Below, piece after piece: positions 1-6,540 of a stretch of 12,987 bases of DNA (position 1 is its first letter; every line of letters starts with the position of its first letter). This DNA is from Rhodospirillaceae bacterium. Its GTDB lineage: Bacteria > Pseudomonadota > Alphaproteobacteria > MPNO01 > UBA2964. The notes under the pieces were generated by a model. It saw only the letters and a program-made list of their open reading frames with translations. It was not told the origin of the DNA and searched no databases. The stretch is from positions 1-12,987 of the forward strand of contig PATI01000076.1 of assembly GCA_002712335.1 (NCBI GenBank), read 5' to 3'. A program made the translations under genes and the position numbers.

Positions 1-1
1 A

Positions 2-124
2 GAAGTAGCTAATCAAACTATTGATTTATCAACGCTTGGATTAAGAGATGCAGAAATTAGGTTTAAATCAGGAATTGGCACGAAATTAGAAGTTCTAGAA
101 GCAAAAACACAATTATCGAGAGAG
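2..124 (+). pseudogene. TolC-family outer membrane efflux protein, internal fragment
   Basis: Reading from base 2 gives about 41 residues typical of the C-terminal helical repeat of TolC/OEP efflux channels: a stretch with GLRDAEIRFKSG followed by GTKLEVLEAKTQLSR. The pattern of Leu/Ala heptads, then an R(F/Y)xxG(I/V)GT(x)LEVL(D/E)A core, is the recognisable signature of this family. In a whole protein this segment would sit in the periplasmic helical barrel. Here the frame loses TolC likeness at about base 120 and stops at 152-154, while a glutamate dehydrogenase frame takes over at about 112-120. The upstream part lies outside the window. It is annotated as a fragment because no complete OEP protein can follow. 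It may be a true remnant left by recombination or an assembly join. The family call is fairly secure; the biological reality of the join is not. Confidence 0.6.
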
Positions 125-783
125 ATGGAGCCTTATTCAGTGAGAACGGGTTGAATGTGGAAGCAGTAAGAAGTTGGATAGTGAAAAATGGCGGAGTAAA
201 TGGTTTTCCGGATGCGAAATTTTCAGAGGATGGTGCCGCACTTTTGGAAGAATCATGCGATGTATTAATACCGGCTGCTTTAGAAGGAGTAATTAACGTT
301 GATAATGCTTCGAATATTAAAGCCCCGTTAATTATTGAAGCTGCTAATGGACCTATAACGGCGAGCGCAGACGAGATCTTAAAGAAGAGGGGATGTGTGG
401 TAATACCTGATATGTACGCCAATGCCGGGGGTGTTACCGTGTCGTATTTTGAGTGGGTCAAAAATCTTAGTCATATGAGGTTTGGTCGCATGCAAAGGCG
501 TGAGCAAGAAGCACGAAACGAGCTGGTGATAAGTGAGCTCGAGACTATATCTCAAGTCCTTGGTGAGAAATGGAATATCTCTTCAAATTTCAAAGAAGAC
601 TATATGAAAGGTGCTGGAGAACTTGAGTTAGTTAGATCAGGCCTAGATGACACCATGCGTGGAGCTTTGCAGTCGATGCGTGATCTTTGGCACGAAAAAG
701 AGGAAGTTACTGATTTGCGTACAGCCGCATATTTAGTTGCTATAGAGAAAGTTGCTGCTTCATACAAAGCCAAAGGTTTGTGA
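112..783 (+). CDS. Glutamate dehydrogenase, C-terminal NAD(P)-binding part (5' partial)
   Basis: This is the C-terminal region of a Glu/Leu/Phe/Val dehydrogenase, which reversibly deaminates glutamate to 2-oxoglutarate and ammonia with NAD(P). The frame is open from about base 112 (…IIERDGALFSENGLNVEAV…) to TGA 781-783, 223 residues. Visible family blocks are CDVLIPAALEGVI, APLIIEAANGPIT, VIPDMYANAGGVTVSYFEW and VKNLSHMRFGRM, then an acidic-helical tail with RTAAYLVAIEKVA. The N-terminal dimerisation domain with the catalytic lysine is missing: upstream of about 112 the sequence is TolC-like in a different frame. The TTG at 151 lies inside a conserved block, so it is not a credible natural start. 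The FEWVKNLSH block resembles the mammalian-type GDH branch more than the E. coli GdhA branch. Because the N-terminal half is absent at the join, the product as drawn could not be an active enzyme. Confidence 0.85.
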   Translation: MIERDGALFSENGLNVEAVRSWIVKNGGVNGFPDAKFSEDGAALLEESCDVLIPAALEGVINVDNASNIKAPLIIEAANGPITASADEILKKRGCVVIPDMYANAGGVTVSYFEWVKNLSHMRFGRMQRREQEARNELVISELETISQVLGEKWNISSNFKEDYMKGAGELELVRSGLDDTMRGALQSMRDLWHEKEEVTDLRTAAYLVAIEKVAASYKAKGL

Positions 784-822
784 ACATTTGATTCGTGCTT
801 CGAATTTTGGGGGAGAAACAAG

Positions 823-1959
823 GTGAAGTTCTTTGAATATCACAATAGTCAGTTCCAGATCCCAATCGAGATTAGAGTAGCCTATAAGAATTACTGGCGA
901 AAATTAGCGAAACCAGGAAGTTGGTGGAGCGGTGCGGAACGGATATTGATCGCAGAAGCTAGTCGTGGCGCTTTAAATTGTGCTTTCTGTAAGGAAAGGA
1001 AAATGTCTCTCTCGCCCTCCAGTATCGAAGGGCAACATGACCCTGTTGACGGGCTTTCGCAGATCGCTATCGATGCTGTTCACCGAGTGGTTACGGATCA
1101 GACACGAATAACTCAGAGACTTATAAGCGAAAACGAAAAGAGCGGTCTTAGTCAGGAGGCCTATGTCGAACTAGTGGGAATAGTTGTTGCAGTTTTTAGT
1201 ATCGATGAATTCCACAGAGCCCTAGATATTCCATTGGAAATGCTCCCAAATCCTATAGAGGGCGAAGCTTCAGGGTACAGACCAGTTAAAACTGCCGATG
1301 ATATTGGTTTTGTTTCGACTATACTGCCGGAAGGCGCAATTGGTAATGAACAGGATCTCTGGGCAGAGGGCTTTGCCGCGAATGTTGTTCGAGCACTCAG
1401 TCTAGTGCCAAATGCGTTGCGAGATTGGAAGGAGCTTGCCGCTGCACAGTATATTCCTTTGGAGAGAATGCGAGATTATTACCAGGATACGAATAGAGCT
1501 CTAAATAGACTTCAAATGGAGCTAGTTGCTGGGCGAATTTCTGCAGTCAACGAATGCTTTTACTGAACTAATGCTCATGCATCCATGCTTCGTGGGAGTG
1601 GGAGTAAATCAGGCGTAGATGTTGATATACGAGGAATTAATGGTGATGCTGACGCGGCAGGGATTGGTATCAAATATGGCCGAGATCTTATGCTCTTTGC
1701 AGAAGCAATAGCCTCTCGTGATGCAAAATCACTGAAAATTTGTCGTGAGAACCTTTTAAAAGCCGCGGGGCAGAAAGTTGTTGTTGAAGCGGCCGCAGTG
1801 GCTGCAAATTTTCAGCGAATGGTAAGGATAGCCGATTCTACTGGAATCCCAATTGACAAAAATTCTTTGAAAGCTAGCAAAAACGTCCGTAAAGATCTCA
1901 ACTTGGCAAAGTTTGCATCAGCAAGACACACGGCAGAACATTATGCGGATTTTGATTAA
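823..1959 (+). CDS. Tandem AhpD-like (alkylhydroperoxidase/CMD-fold) selenoprotein with in-frame UGA = Sec248
   Basis: GTG start at 823 with GGGAG at 811-815, 7 nt spacing. Reading continues through TGA 1564-1566 in the same frame to TAA 1957-1959, giving 378 residues with selenocysteine at 248. Without readthrough the first part ends at residue 247 and 124 in-frame codons from the ATG at 1585 are orphaned. The second half carries the AhpD catalytic pattern: E233, C245-F-Y-U248, then T-N-A-H252, that is E-x11-C-x2-U-x3-H. M. tuberculosis AhpD has E118, C130, C133 and H137 with the same spacing. The first half has a related all-helical region with C53-A-F-C56 after GAERILIAEASR and a later SIDEFHRAL, so it looks like a degenerate duplicate without the catalytic His. 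It has no signal peptide, so a cytoplasmic thiol/selenol oxidoreductase or peroxidase role is inferred. Function requires selA, selB, selC and selD elsewhere in the genome. Alternatives are a nonsense mutation or a sequencing error, but both flanks are intact and a hairpin follows the TGA. Confidence 0.85.
1564..1566 (+). other. UGA selenocysteine codon (Sec248)
   Basis: In-frame TGA between codons for Tyr247 and Thr249. It occupies the position of the second active-site cysteine of the AhpD CxxC motif, the classic place for a Cys-to-Sec exchange. Confidence 0.8.
1572..1606 (+). promoter_or_regulatory. Putative bacterial SECIS stem-loop
   Basis: Bases 1572-1587 pair with 1591-1606 without bulges: 14 of 16 positions pair (5 are G-U), with A-A (1581/1597) and A-G (1577/1601) mismatches, around a CUU loop at 1588-1590. 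The loop begins 22 nt after the UGA, inside the roughly 16-37 nt range known for bacterial SECIS elements, which lie in the coding region directly 3' of the UGA and bind SelB. Bacterial SECIS loops usually show a G in the first two loop positions. Here that holds only if the closing G1587-C1591 pair is open (loop GCUUC). The position and stem support the call; the loop sequence is the weak point. Confidence 0.6.
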
Positions 1960-2018
1960 TTATATTTTTGGTTCTTTGTATTAAAAAAACAGATTCAACT
2001 GCAGAAGGAGAATAAGAA

Positions 2019-3290
2019 GTGATTGCTACTGATAAATCGGTGATTATCACCTTCGCAGTGCCAGTATTTTTAATCTTAATTTTGATTGAATATGTTTATG
2101 GAATACGCATAGGTAAAAACAACTACAGATTAAGTGATACCTTCACGAGCTTGGGGCTTGGGTTAATTAGCAGGTTCCCTCCAATGTTGAATCTTGGTTT
2201 TCAAGGTGCTGTCTTTGTTTATGTTGGTATTTACTTTAATCTCGATTTACTTTCCTCGAAAAGTATTTGGACGTGGCTTATAGCTTTTGTATTTTACGAT
2301 TTCTTATATTATTGGATGCATCGAATGCATCATGAAATCAAAGTGCTTTGGGCTACACATTCAGTACATCATCATGGTGAAGAGTTCAACCTCTCTACAG
2401 CACTCAGGCAAACGAGCACAGGCTGGCTCTGGAAGTGGATTTTTTATTTACCGATGATAGTAATTGGAATACCGGCACAGGTTTTTGTGACGGTTGCGGG
2501 TATAAACTTGGTATACCAATTTTGGGTACACACTAAACATATCGGGCATCTTGGCATATTTGAAAAGATATTCGTTACTCCCATGAATCATGGTATCCAT
2601 CATGCTAAAAACCCAGAGTATATAGACGCTAATTATGGGGGTGTTTTTATATTTTGGGATCGAATTTTTGGTACGTATATTGCCGAGCAGCAAGACGTTA
2701 AACCGATTTATGGAACAGTAAAACCCTTGAGAAGTTGGAATCCTGTTAGTGCTAATTTCCAGGTTTTTCATCAAATGGTTTACGATACTGTTTATACGAA
2801 AAAACTTAGTAATAAGTTGAAGGTTTGGTATGGGCCGACTCACTGGCGCCCCGAAGATGTCGTTGATAATGAGCCAATCCTCGACACTTTAAAATTTGAC
2901 GAGAAGTTTAACCCATCCCTAAACATTTGGCAGAAAGTATTTGCCATTATTCAACTATTCTCTATCGTGATTTTCGCAGGAATATTAGCAACAAGCGTAT
3001 CGGAACAAAGTTACCAAGAAACCTGGATGTATGGAGTTGTCCTCGTTTTAGCCGTTCTCCTGACATCTTTGATTCTGGAAAATAAAAGTTATGCCTTATC
3101 CCTACACTTTTTTAGTTCTTATCTATTGCTCTTTCTGTTATGTGTAGGCAGTGTTTTCAACAGCGGCTTGTTGGCTACCCAATTTTTAGTATTTTATGCT
3201 ACGACTAACGCGGTGTTTCTGACTCTCGTTATAGTCGTAAAAAGGCTCGGTATAAATCAAAGTTTTGATAAAGCCGTAAAGCAAGATTAG
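2019..3290 (+). CDS. Sterol desaturase / fatty acid hydroxylase superfamily membrane protein
   Basis: GTG start at 2019 with AAGGAG at 2005-2010, 8 nt spacing; 423 residues. The three histidine clusters of the membrane di-iron fatty acid hydroxylase superfamily are present: HRMHH at 101-105, HSVHHH at 114-119 and HGIHH at 191-195, plus H171/H174, followed by NYGGVFIFWDRIFGTY. These bind the two irons used with O2 to hydroxylate or desaturate a lipid substrate. Hydrophobic segments lie at about 8-27, 60-75, 84-99 and 140-165, and three or four more lie in the C-terminal part (about 305-410), a region not needed for the catalytic core. The architecture resembles the alkylglycerol-monooxygenase-like branch more than C4-sterol oxidases, but the substrate is unknown. 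The FAD oxidoreductase gene starts 19 bp downstream, which suggests co-transcription. The family call is firm; the specific reaction is not. Confidence 0.88.
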   Translation: MIATDKSVIITFAVPVFLILILIEYVYGIRIGKNNYRLSDTFTSLGLGLISRFPPMLNLGFQGAVFVYVGIYFNLDLLSSKSIWTWLIAFVFYDFLYYWMHRMHHEIKVLWATHSVHHHGEEFNLSTALRQTSTGWLWKWIFYLPMIVIGIPAQVFVTVAGINLVYQFWVHTKHIGHLGIFEKIFVTPMNHGIHHAKNPEYIDANYGGVFIFWDRIFGTYIAEQQDVKPIYGTVKPLRSWNPVSANFQVFHQMVYDTVYTKKLSNKLKVWYGPTHWRPEDVVDNEPILDTLKFDEKFNPSLNIWQKVFAIIQLFSIVIFAGILATSVSEQSYQETWMYGVVLVLAVLLTSLILENKSYALSLHFFSSYLLLFLLCVGSVFNSGLLATQFLVFYATTNAVFLTLVIVVKRLGINQSFDKAVKQD

Positions 3291-3309
3291 GATTTTTTGA
3301 GCGCATTCT

Positions 3310-4542
3310 ATGTCGGAAACAAAGAAGCGAAGCTTTGACATATTGATTTGTGGAGCGGGGCCGGGAGGTTCTGCGTTAGCAAATATCTGTGCTGACAGGG
3401 GGGTCAATACAGTACTGATCGAACAACAGACGCGATTTTCTAAAGAGTTTAGGGGCGAAGGAATAATGCCAAGCGGGTACGATGCGTTAAAAAGCATTGG
3501 GTTCGATTTGGATAGGATGAATTTGCCCATGCAAAAGAATCTGAGAGGCAAGATTTATAATAAGAAGAAACCTTTAATAAGCTTTGAATTTCCTTTTAAA
3601 AGACAGGGTGGTCTGAGATGGGTGTCTCAACCAGTGTTGCTAGAACGTATAATTACAAGCAGTTTGACTAAAAGAAATTTTACGTTTTTACGCGGGTGTC
3701 GCGCCTTGGATGTTCTTCGTGAAAACAATAGAGTCTGTGGAGTGAAAGTTTCTCAAATGGGAGAAGAGTTTGATGTCAAAGCTAAGACTATTATTGGCTT
3801 CGATGGAAGGAATTCTATGCTTAGACGAAAACTCAAATTTAAGGTTCTCGACTTTGAACAAAATATAGATGTCGTATGGTTCAAAGTACCATACCCTCAT
3901 GAATTTTTACCCCTTGGAACAGCGTTGGTTAATATTGGCAGCAAAGGATTTATGATCTGCCCGGCTTGTTACAATGATGAGCTTCAGATTGGGTGGATAA
4001 TTGCTAAAGGAACTTATGGTGATATAAAAAGAGTAGGAGACGATGCTTGGATTTCTGAAATCCAGAAACAATGCCCTCAAGGCCTTGGAGATCATTTGGA
4101 AAGAAACAGGAGTAAGATATCGAATAAATTTGTCCTTAGTGTCAAGCTTGATAGGTGCACTTCGTGGAACAACGATGGAGTGCTTTTGCTGGGAGATGCG
4201 GCTCACACCATGAATCCGGTTGGGGCGCAAGGGATCAATATTGCGCTAAGGGATGCTATCGTGGCAGCTAACCACCTCGTTCCCCTTCTTTTAGGTAATC
4301 CAACTCACACTAGTTTGGATAAAGCTTTTGAAGATATAGAGCAGGAGAGACTCCGTGAGGTGAAACTGATTCAAGGTTTTCAGAAAGAGCCAACCACTTT
4401 GCTGAAGAAACAAAATTCATTAGCTCTATTTTTGATTCGAAATTTGCCTTGGATTACCCGGCTGAAGTTTATCCAGAAGAAAATTTACAGGCTAATTGGC
4501 ATGATGGCCTACGGGGTCACAGAAGTAGAACTTAAGGTTTGA
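3310..4542 (+). CDS. FAD-dependent monooxygenase/oxidoreductase (UbiH/PHBH-like fold)
   Basis: 410 residues from ATG 3310. It has the N-terminal dinucleotide-binding GxGxxG (CGAGPGGSALA, about residues 14-24) with the acidic end of strand 2 at IE38, then FRGEGIMPSG, an RGE-type segment seen in many group A flavin monooxygenases. The internal DG motif is at about 165 (GFDGRNSMLRRKL), and the FAD-ribityl-binding GD motif at 295-311 (GDAAHTMNPVGAQGINI). No cofactor other than FAD is evident; NAD(P)H would be the usual reductant. The C-terminus (about 375-400) is amphipathic and may rest on the membrane. It lies 19 bp after the membrane hydroxylase gene and 4 bp before the DNA glycosylase gene, so it is probably in their operon. 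It could hydroxylate an aromatic or isoprenoid compound or act as a reductase of the geranylgeranyl-reductase type. The substrate cannot be read from the sequence. Confidence 0.82.
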   Translation: MSETKKRSFDILICGAGPGGSALANICADRGVNTVLIEQQTRFSKEFRGEGIMPSGYDALKSIGFDLDRMNLPMQKNLRGKIYNKKKPLISFEFPFKRQGGLRWVSQPVLLERIITSSLTKRNFTFLRGCRALDVLRENNRVCGVKVSQMGEEFDVKAKTIIGFDGRNSMLRRKLKFKVLDFEQNIDVVWFKVPYPHEFLPLGTALVNIGSKGFMICPACYNDELQIGWIIAKGTYGDIKRVGDDAWISEIQKQCPQGLGDHLERNRSKISNKFVLSVKLDRCTSWNNDGVLLLGDAAHTMNPVGAQGINIALRDAIVAANHLVPLLLGNPTHTSLDKAFEDIEQERLREVKLIQGFQKEPTTLLKKQNSLALFLIRNLPWITRLKFIQKKIYRLIGMMAYGVTEVELKV

Positions 4543-4546
4543 GTTT

Positions 4547-5176
4547 ATGAGGGAAAGAATTATAAGAAGTCAAAAATGTGTCAATGAGGGGGCGTCGTTT
4601 TTGGCGAGTATAGAGCCTAGATTTGAACGTGCGCTAGAGGTCACAGGCGAATTGCCACTGCGACTGAGTCCTGACGGTTTTGAGCGACTTTTGAGGGCTA
4701 TCATAAGTCAACAGGTGAGCGTGGCAGCTGCTAATTCTATATGGAACCGTCTTGTAAAAGCTAATCTGAATGGGCCTCGTAAAATCATGAACGTCCATGA
4801 CGATGAGTTACGCGCTGTAGGGCTGAGTCGACAGAAAGTCAGATATGCACGAGCGCTGGCTGAGGAAAGGATTAACTTTCAATCCCTTAGGTCCATGTCG
4901 ACGGTGGAAGTTATCAAGAAATTAACTAAAGTGCCGGGTATTGGGGTATGGACGGCAGAGATTTACGCAATGTTTAGTTTGGGTCGAGCGGATGTGTTTG
5001 CAGCTGGCGATCTGGCATTGCGGGAATCCGGGCGATTACTATTTGAATTAAAAGACAGGCCTTCGGAAAAGCAAATTAGAAGGATGGCGGAGAGCTGGTC
5101 CCCCTGGAGAGCTGTGGCTGCACGTCTGTTATGGGCTTACTATTCATATAAAAAAAATCGGGAAGGTGTTGGATAG
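4547..5176 (+). CDS. DNA-3-methyladenine glycosylase II family (AlkA-like) protein
   Basis: 209 residues from ATG 4547, 4 bp after the previous stop. It is a helix-hairpin-helix DNA glycosylase that would excise alkylated bases from DNA, the first step of base excision repair. Visible features are LLRAIISQQVSVAAA (about 48-62), the AlkA/Ogg-type entry helix; the hairpin LTKVPGIGVWTAEIYAM (126-142); and the catalytic aspartate D155 in FAAGDLALRES. The family's WSPWRAVAARLLW block is at 184-196. It is shorter than E. coli AlkA (282 aa) because the N-terminal domain is absent, as in many compact bacterial homologues. No Fe-S cluster cysteines are present, which argues against EndoIII/MutY. The lack of its own space for a promoter suggests it is translated from the upstream operon. 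It is followed by a hairpin at 5192-5211. Confidence 0.88.
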   Translation: MRERIIRSQKCVNEGASFLASIEPRFERALEVTGELPLRLSPDGFERLLRAIISQQVSVAAANSIWNRLVKANLNGPRKIMNVHDDELRAVGLSRQKVRYARALAEERINFQSLRSMSTVEVIKKLTKVPGIGVWTAEIYAMFSLGRADVFAAGDLALRESGRLLFELKDRPSEKQIRRMAESWSPWRAVAARLLWAYYSYKKNREGVG

Positions 5177-5191
5177 TCGCTGGAGGGTTAT

Positions 5192-5211
5192 AGGGGTCAT
5201 TAGTGACCCCT
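5192..5211 (+). terminator. Hairpin between convergent genes, likely transcription terminator
   Basis: Eight perfect pairs (5192-5199 with 5204-5211; core GGGGTCA/TGACCCC) around a 4-nt loop, 15 bp after the glycosylase stop and 14 bp before the stop of the convergent gene. The T content that follows is modest on the + strand and poor on the - strand, so it may act mainly for the + operon or as an RNA-end stabiliser. Confidence 0.6.
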
Positions 5212-5225
5212 TAAATCTATTATAA

Positions 5226-5597
5226 TTAATTTGGTGAGACGATTTCCCAATAACTCACCTTAACGTGTTTGGTTAATAAATCGATATCCCATATCACAAA
5301 ATTAACAGCACCAGTGTTTACCGCATCTGTAAAAAACGTTCTTAGGGTAGATTCGCTCCTTACAAAAGTCCCTCTATGTGGTGTAGTTATGAGTGTGCCG
5401 TCCGTTAGAAATGTTCTGGCTTCGCCACTTAAAACCCCTCTTGTTCTATCACCGTCAACAGATTCCAATACATGAGTGCAAAAAACTGAGCCATACCCTT
5501 CGACTTGTCCTTCAAAATCAAAAGAGGCACAGTCTGATTCTATAGTCATTCTCGTAATTTTAAGTTCACCAGTACCATCCGGATTATTCAGCTCCAT
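5226..5597 (-). CDS. Conserved-looking hypothetical protein, beta-rich, 123 aa
   Basis: 123 residues on the - strand; ATG at 5597 with AGGAG 6 nt upstream, a strong ribosome binding site that fixes the start. There is no signal peptide or membrane segment. The sequence is rich in beta-strand-like alternation and glycines (EGQVEGYGSVFCTHVLES, GVLSGEARTFLTDGTLI, TPHRGTFVR, NFVIWDIDLL, VKVSYWEI). This recalls small lipocalin-like or allene-oxide-cyclase/DUF3224-type barrels, but that is an impression of fold only. It has two cysteines (in SDCAS and VFCTH). It lies downstream of the secreted 232-aa gene on the same strand, 93 bp away with a hairpin between them, so they may be separate units. I do not recognise a function. 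Confidence 0.75.
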   Translation of the reverse strand: MELNNPDGTGELKITRMTIESDCASFDFEGQVEGYGSVFCTHVLESVDGDRTRGVLSGEARTFLTDGTLITTPHRGTFVRSESTLRTFFTDAVNTGAVNFVIWDIDLLTKHVKVSYWEIVSPN

Positions 5598-5640
5598 TTA
5601 CTTCTCCTGCTTTACGCTGTTCGTATTCCTATGAAAAGTT

Positions 5641-5680
5641 GTCGCTCACCGTCACCACTTAAGATTGATCAGTGAGCGAT
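5641..5680 (-). terminator. Inverted repeat with T-run, putative terminator of the secreted-protein gene
   Basis: Bases 5642-5649 (TCGCTCAC) and 5672-5679 (GTGAGCGA) are exact inverted repeats 22 nt apart, 11 bp past the stop of the 232-aa gene. Read on the - strand, the second arm is followed shortly by TTTT (near 5634). The long loop weakens the case for an intrinsic terminator. It could instead be a protein-binding dyad ahead of the 123-aa gene. Confidence 0.4.
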
Positions 5681-5690
5681 TCGTTGGTCA

Positions 5691-6389
5691 TTACCAAGCT
5701 GCCATTTGAACTGCGACAAACTCGTTCATTACTTCCCTAATGGCACTAACGTCCGAAAAGAATTCGACGGTAGCATCGGTACTGCATGCGGTACCATCAA
5801 GGAGGTCTTCCGCTGATGCCGCTGTTTGAACGACTGCGTGGGTGAAACCCGTTTCTCCACTGCCAAAAAGACTGAAAAGTGCATGATGTACCGAATCATC
5901 GCACTCTTCCCATAATTTGGTTAAGGCTTCGGTATATCGTGCAACGTTTTGTGGCTCGACTCTAAAATTGATGAACCGTTTGAATTGATTGGGGCTTGCA
6001 ACCACACTTGAGTCCCCAGTACTTAAGCCCGTAGCTGAGAACATCACGTTTGATTCAATAGTAGCTATTTGTGCAAGAGAGGCCTGGAAGGCTGCCCATT
6101 GAGATGAACTGGCATTTCTCGCTGTATCGCGCTGCATAGATTCATAATCAGGCCATATTACAGCTATGTTGTGGGTTGTTTTGGTGAGCCCATTTGCAAG
6201 ATTTTGTCGAAGCGCTACTGAAGCAGATCCAGACGATCCTTCACTTGAGCTCATATAGGAGTTCATTGCAAATAAAAAAGCTCGGGCGTCGGTCACATTC
6301 ACATCATAGTTAAATCCGACTTGTGCATTCAATGTTGTTGCCTGAAAGGCCGAGACGAAAAAAATAGTCAAAATAACTCTTTTTAGCAT
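5691..6389 (-). CDS. Hypothetical secreted/periplasmic protein, 232 aa
   Basis: 232 residues; ATG at 6389 with GGGGGA 7 nt upstream. The N-terminus is a clear Sec signal peptide: MLKR, a hydrophobic core VILTIFFVSAF, and a likely cleavage LNA|QVG after residue 22. The mature part is Ala/Ser-rich with two similar-looking halves: HNIAVIWPDYESMQRDTARN (about 73-92) and INFRVEPQNVARYTEALTKLW (about 140-160) both resemble the strand-helix units of dimeric alpha+beta barrel (ABM-like) proteins. It contains two cysteines in the mature chain (ECDDS, TACST) that could form a disulphide. No catalytic motif is recognised. It is transcribed away from tadA across a shared intergenic region. Its function is unknown; a fold guess of a duplicated ferredoxin-like barrel is speculative. 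Confidence 0.75.
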   Translation of the reverse strand: MLKRVILTIFFVSAFQATTLNAQVGFNYDVNVTDARAFLFAMNSYMSSSEGSSGSASVALRQNLANGLTKTTHNIAVIWPDYESMQRDTARNASSSQWAAFQASLAQIATIESNVMFSATGLSTGDSSVVASPNQFKRFINFRVEPQNVARYTEALTKLWEECDDSVHHALFSLFGSGETGFTHAVVQTAASAEDLLDGTACSTDATVEFFSDVSAIREVMNEFVAVQMAAW

Positions 6390-6462
6390 CTGTTGTTCCC
6401 CCGATTAGGTATAAGATTAAGGTGTAATTTTCAGAAAGAGAATCCACAAACTACTCCTGGAA

Positions 6463-6480
6463 TGTTACATTTATGTGACA
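6463..6480. promoter_or_regulatory. Dyad TGTTAC-N6-GTGACA in the divergent intergenic region, possible operator
   Basis: An 18-bp dyad with 5 of 6 arm positions symmetric, in the 151-bp region between the divergent secreted-protein gene and tadA. The size suits a dimeric helix-turn-helix regulator and the right arm GTGACA loosely recalls a CRP half-site, but the N6-spaced dyad is not a CRP consensus match. No convincing -35/-10 pair was assigned on either strand. Confidence 0.3.
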
Positions 6481-6540
6481 AAACGATTCATAAAGTAGAG
6501 CATCTCTAAAATTAAAAAGGGTAATAAGGTTTCAGTCTAA

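Noticed and set aside
151..783. Complete 210-aa gene starting at TTG 151
   Set aside because: The residues upstream of 151 (IIERDGALFSENG) are conserved glutamate dehydrogenase sequence, so 151 is internal.
1560..1570. Frameshift or nonsense pseudogene explanation for the TGA
   Set aside because: No frame change is needed, the residues on both sides keep the AhpD pattern, and the TGA replaces precisely the catalytic Cys; sequencing error cannot be wholly excluded.
1585..1959. Separate 124-aa gene starting at ATG 1585
   Set aside because: It has no ribosome binding site, is in the same frame as the upstream gene, begins inside the conserved post-motif helix, and is better explained as the C-terminus after Sec248.
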